A stretch of 64,000 bases of DNA from Nitrososphaerota archaeon (GTDB taxonomy: Archaea; Thermoproteota; EX4484-205; JAAOZP01), in contig JAAOZP010000017.1 of the NCBI GenBank assembly GCA_011605725.1, positions 62,001 to 126,000 of the forward strand. The letters run 5' to 3'. Positions 62,693 to 64,000 of this stretch are shown piece after piece (the stretch's first letter is position 1; each line of letters starts with the position of its first letter). The notes beneath the pieces were generated by a model. It was not told where the DNA came from. It saw nothing but the letters and a program-made list of their open reading frames with translations, and searched no databases. Position numbers and translations under genes: made by a program.

Positions 62693-63944
62693 CTGCTTTC
62701 TCTAAAATCTGAATCCAGCGTTTTACGAATCTGCTCCTATCGGAATCCGTGAGAAGCCCTGTTCTCTGGCTTGCCTTTTCATCGAGAGTTATACTTAGCT
62801 CCTCCACGATCTTCATCGCTTCATCCGACGCTTCCCCGAGCGATTTCAAAATCTCCATCGCATAGTCGATACCACTGCCAAGTCTAGTGAAGACGGCTTT
62901 CTGCCTAACATCTTCAACACGATTAACCAAGTCGACATGCAGCAACCTGGTTGAAACGGTTTTCTTCACAATCTCCCTACGGAGACACATATCTATGTTA
63001 TGCGGATCATTCTCAGCGTATCCGCTTAAAACTATACGAAGCACCCCATCAATACCCCTTGTCTGAAGATCTGACGAGTAGGCTTCCATCTCGCGAACAG
63101 ACTGCTCGATGAACCATTCGCAAGGTTTCACCGCGCCTTTTGAATCCACTTTGACGTTGCGTATTTCATGCAGAGGCTTTATCGGTATGAACCTTACTCG
63201 TTCCCCTTCTAACACATAGACGCCGAAGGGACCTTCGTCAGACAGGTCAACCGCCTCAGTTGCACCAGGCGTTAGAAAAAGCGTCCCGTTATTTTCCATC
63301 GGGTTAGCCCTCTCATGATAGTGCCCGGCTAAAACAATATCGACCCCAAGCTCGTCGAAATCCCTTACAGTAAGACAGTTATGCGGCGGGACTCCCGGAG
63401 GAATCTCGTGATACCCCTGAATAAAATTGTGGATTACGAGAATCTTAATCCCTCCCCCTTTCTCAAACCCTCTCTGGATCATGTTCCTGATATTCTTAAA
63501 AACACGCGATATATACGGATGGTAAGGTAACCCTATCAACCGGATGCCGTTGAAAAAATAGGATTCCTCCTCCCCTCTTATCGCAGCCTCACCAACTACC
63601 TTAAGATATTTTGCTAGAGGATGCTTAACGAAATCTAGAGCATTATTGTCTATAGTACCATCATGGTTCCCCCTAACTAGGAAAATGGAAACTTCTCCAC
63701 CGTGTTCTCCGTGAAGGGAGTTAACTAGGCGCTGCAACTCTTCCTTAACGAAAACACTGTCCTCAGACACCATGCTCCGCTTCTCAAAAAGGTCTCCTGC
63801 ATGAACCACGCATTCTACCTCCTCCTCTATGAAAATATTAATGGCCTGAGTAAAGGCGTGGCGATAAGCGTTCCTCCTGAGATCACCGACCTCCCTAGGT
63901 ATGTTCCTACCTATATGGGTGTCAGAGAAAACCCCTATCTTCAT
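62685..63944 (-). CDS. mre11: Mre11 nuclease
   Basis: This 419-aa metallophosphoesterase has the five motifs: FSDTHIGRN, HAGDLFEKR, VRGNHDG, VIHNFIQGYH and AGHYHERAN, which bind two Mn2+. It degrades DNA ends and opens hairpins together with Rad50, and acts with HerA and NurA in archaea. It ends inside the start of rad50 and follows a further gene by 6 bases, so all are in one operon. Confidence 0.95.
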   Translation of the reverse strand: MKIGVFSDTHIGRNIPREVGDLRRNAYRHAFTQAINIFIEEEVECVVHAGDLFEKRSMVSEDSVFVKEELQRLVNSLHGEHGGEVSIFLVRGNHDGTIDNNALDFVKHPLAKYLKVVGEAAIRGEEESYFFNGIRLIGLPYHPYISRVFKNIRNMIQRGFEKGGGIKILVIHNFIQGYHEIPPGVPPHNCLTVRDFDELGVDIVLAGHYHERANPMENNGTLFLTPGATEAVDLSDEGPFGVYVLEGERVRFIPIKPLHEIRNVKVDSKGAVKPCEWFIEQSVREMEAYSSDLQTRGIDGVLRIVLSGYAENDPHNIDMCLRREIVKKTVSTRLLHVDLVNRVEDVRQKAVFTRLGSGIDYAMEILKSLGEASDEAMKIVEELSITLDEKASQRTGLLTDSDRSRFVKRWIQILEKAGG

Positions 63945-63950
63945 CTTATC

Positions 63951-64000
63951 TCACCACTTGCCTTTTTCCCTCTGCTTAAGCTGCTCGTTAATCCTCTCCA
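63951..64000 (-). CDS. 3' end of an upstream gene in the mre11 operon (possibly HerA)
   Basis: The frame ending in TGA at 63951-63953 reads ERINEQLKQREKGKW at its C-terminus, with no stop to the window edge. Its tight spacing to mre11 suggests the same operon. In archaea the gene before mre11 is usually herA, but only 15 codons are visible, so the name is a guess from context. Confidence 0.45.
   Translation of the reverse strand, partial: ERINEQLKQREKGKW

Noticed and set aside
1..64000. tRNA, rRNA, CRISPR array, insertion sequence, integrase or replication-origin genes
   Set aside because: Reading the gaps showed no T-loop-like GGTTCRA with a matching cloverleaf, no regularly spaced repeats of ~30 bases, no transposase motifs and no Orc1/Cdc6 gene.

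Overview
The window is a chromosomal segment of a thermophilic archaeon, most likely of the TACK group. The evidence is a full-length reverse gyrase, a complete A-type ATPase operon, a crenactin (a marker of Thermoproteales, Korarchaeota and relatives), an archaeal TIP49/RuvB-like helicase, an Mre11-Rad50 operon and TATA boxes placed about 25-35 bases before start codons. GTG and TTG starts and AGG/AGA arginine codons are common. I cannot fix the lineage from this sequence alone; a korarchaeal or related deep TACK lineage would fit. I see no rRNA, tRNA, CRISPR array, insertion sequence or integrase.

Layout. 1-1.8 kb: 5' part of a crenactin gene, an unknown 173-residue gene and a sparse region. 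1.8-6.4 kb: an ABC importer (fused two-domain permease plus two different ATPases) with a DUF47/PhoU-like gene. 6.4-13.4 kb: a GTPBP1-like GTPase, reverse gyrase and CTP synthase. 13.5-21 kb: mixed metabolic genes (sulfatase-like hydrolase, GltD-like oxidoreductase, Gfo/Idh/MocA dehydrogenase, inositol-phosphatase family, MFS transporter, aldo/keto reductase). 21-25 kb: an ACT-like plus V4R sensor protein, a GH1 beta-glycosidase, a stand-alone LigD-type 3'-phosphoesterase and a GH130 enzyme. 25-31 kb: a PadR regulator with an ABC-2 exporter, a universal stress protein, and a second ABC-2 exporter with two permeases. 31-36 kb: a roadblock/LC7 protein, an aminotransferase, an MTH1187-type protein, thioredoxin reductase and an AmmeMemoRadiSam-type radical SAM enzyme. 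35.8-44 kb: the A-ATPase operon in the order I-K-H-E-C-F-A-B-D on the minus strand. 44-49 kb: proline biosynthesis (ProC) and a heterodimeric ABC exporter whose second half is split into two genes. 48.7-52 kb: TIP49, a dual-specificity phosphatase and a class II HMG-CoA reductase. 52-55.2 kb: a three-gene module of tail-anchored membrane protein, MoxR-like AAA+ ATPase and HExxH-VWA protein. 55-60 kb: a SIMPL protein, a membrane-linked winged-helix regulator, a class II glutamine amidotransferase and unknown proteins. 60-64 kb: a flavodoxin-like protein, Rad50, Mre11 and the tail of a further gene.

Most noteworthy observations: (1) the ATPase A subunit almost certainly begins at an ACG codon 23 codons upstream of its first ATG, behind a perfect Shine-Dalgarno sequence; (2) similar 10-bp-phased repeats lie upstream of the V4R gene and the roadblock gene; (3) the AAA+/HExxH-VWA/membrane-anchor module; (4) the split ABC exporter with one degenerate ATP site; (5) a short transcript-like element near 17.68 kb that looks both like a C/D box RNA and like a sequestered ribosome-binding site; (6) a reverse gyrase without the usual second zinc finger.
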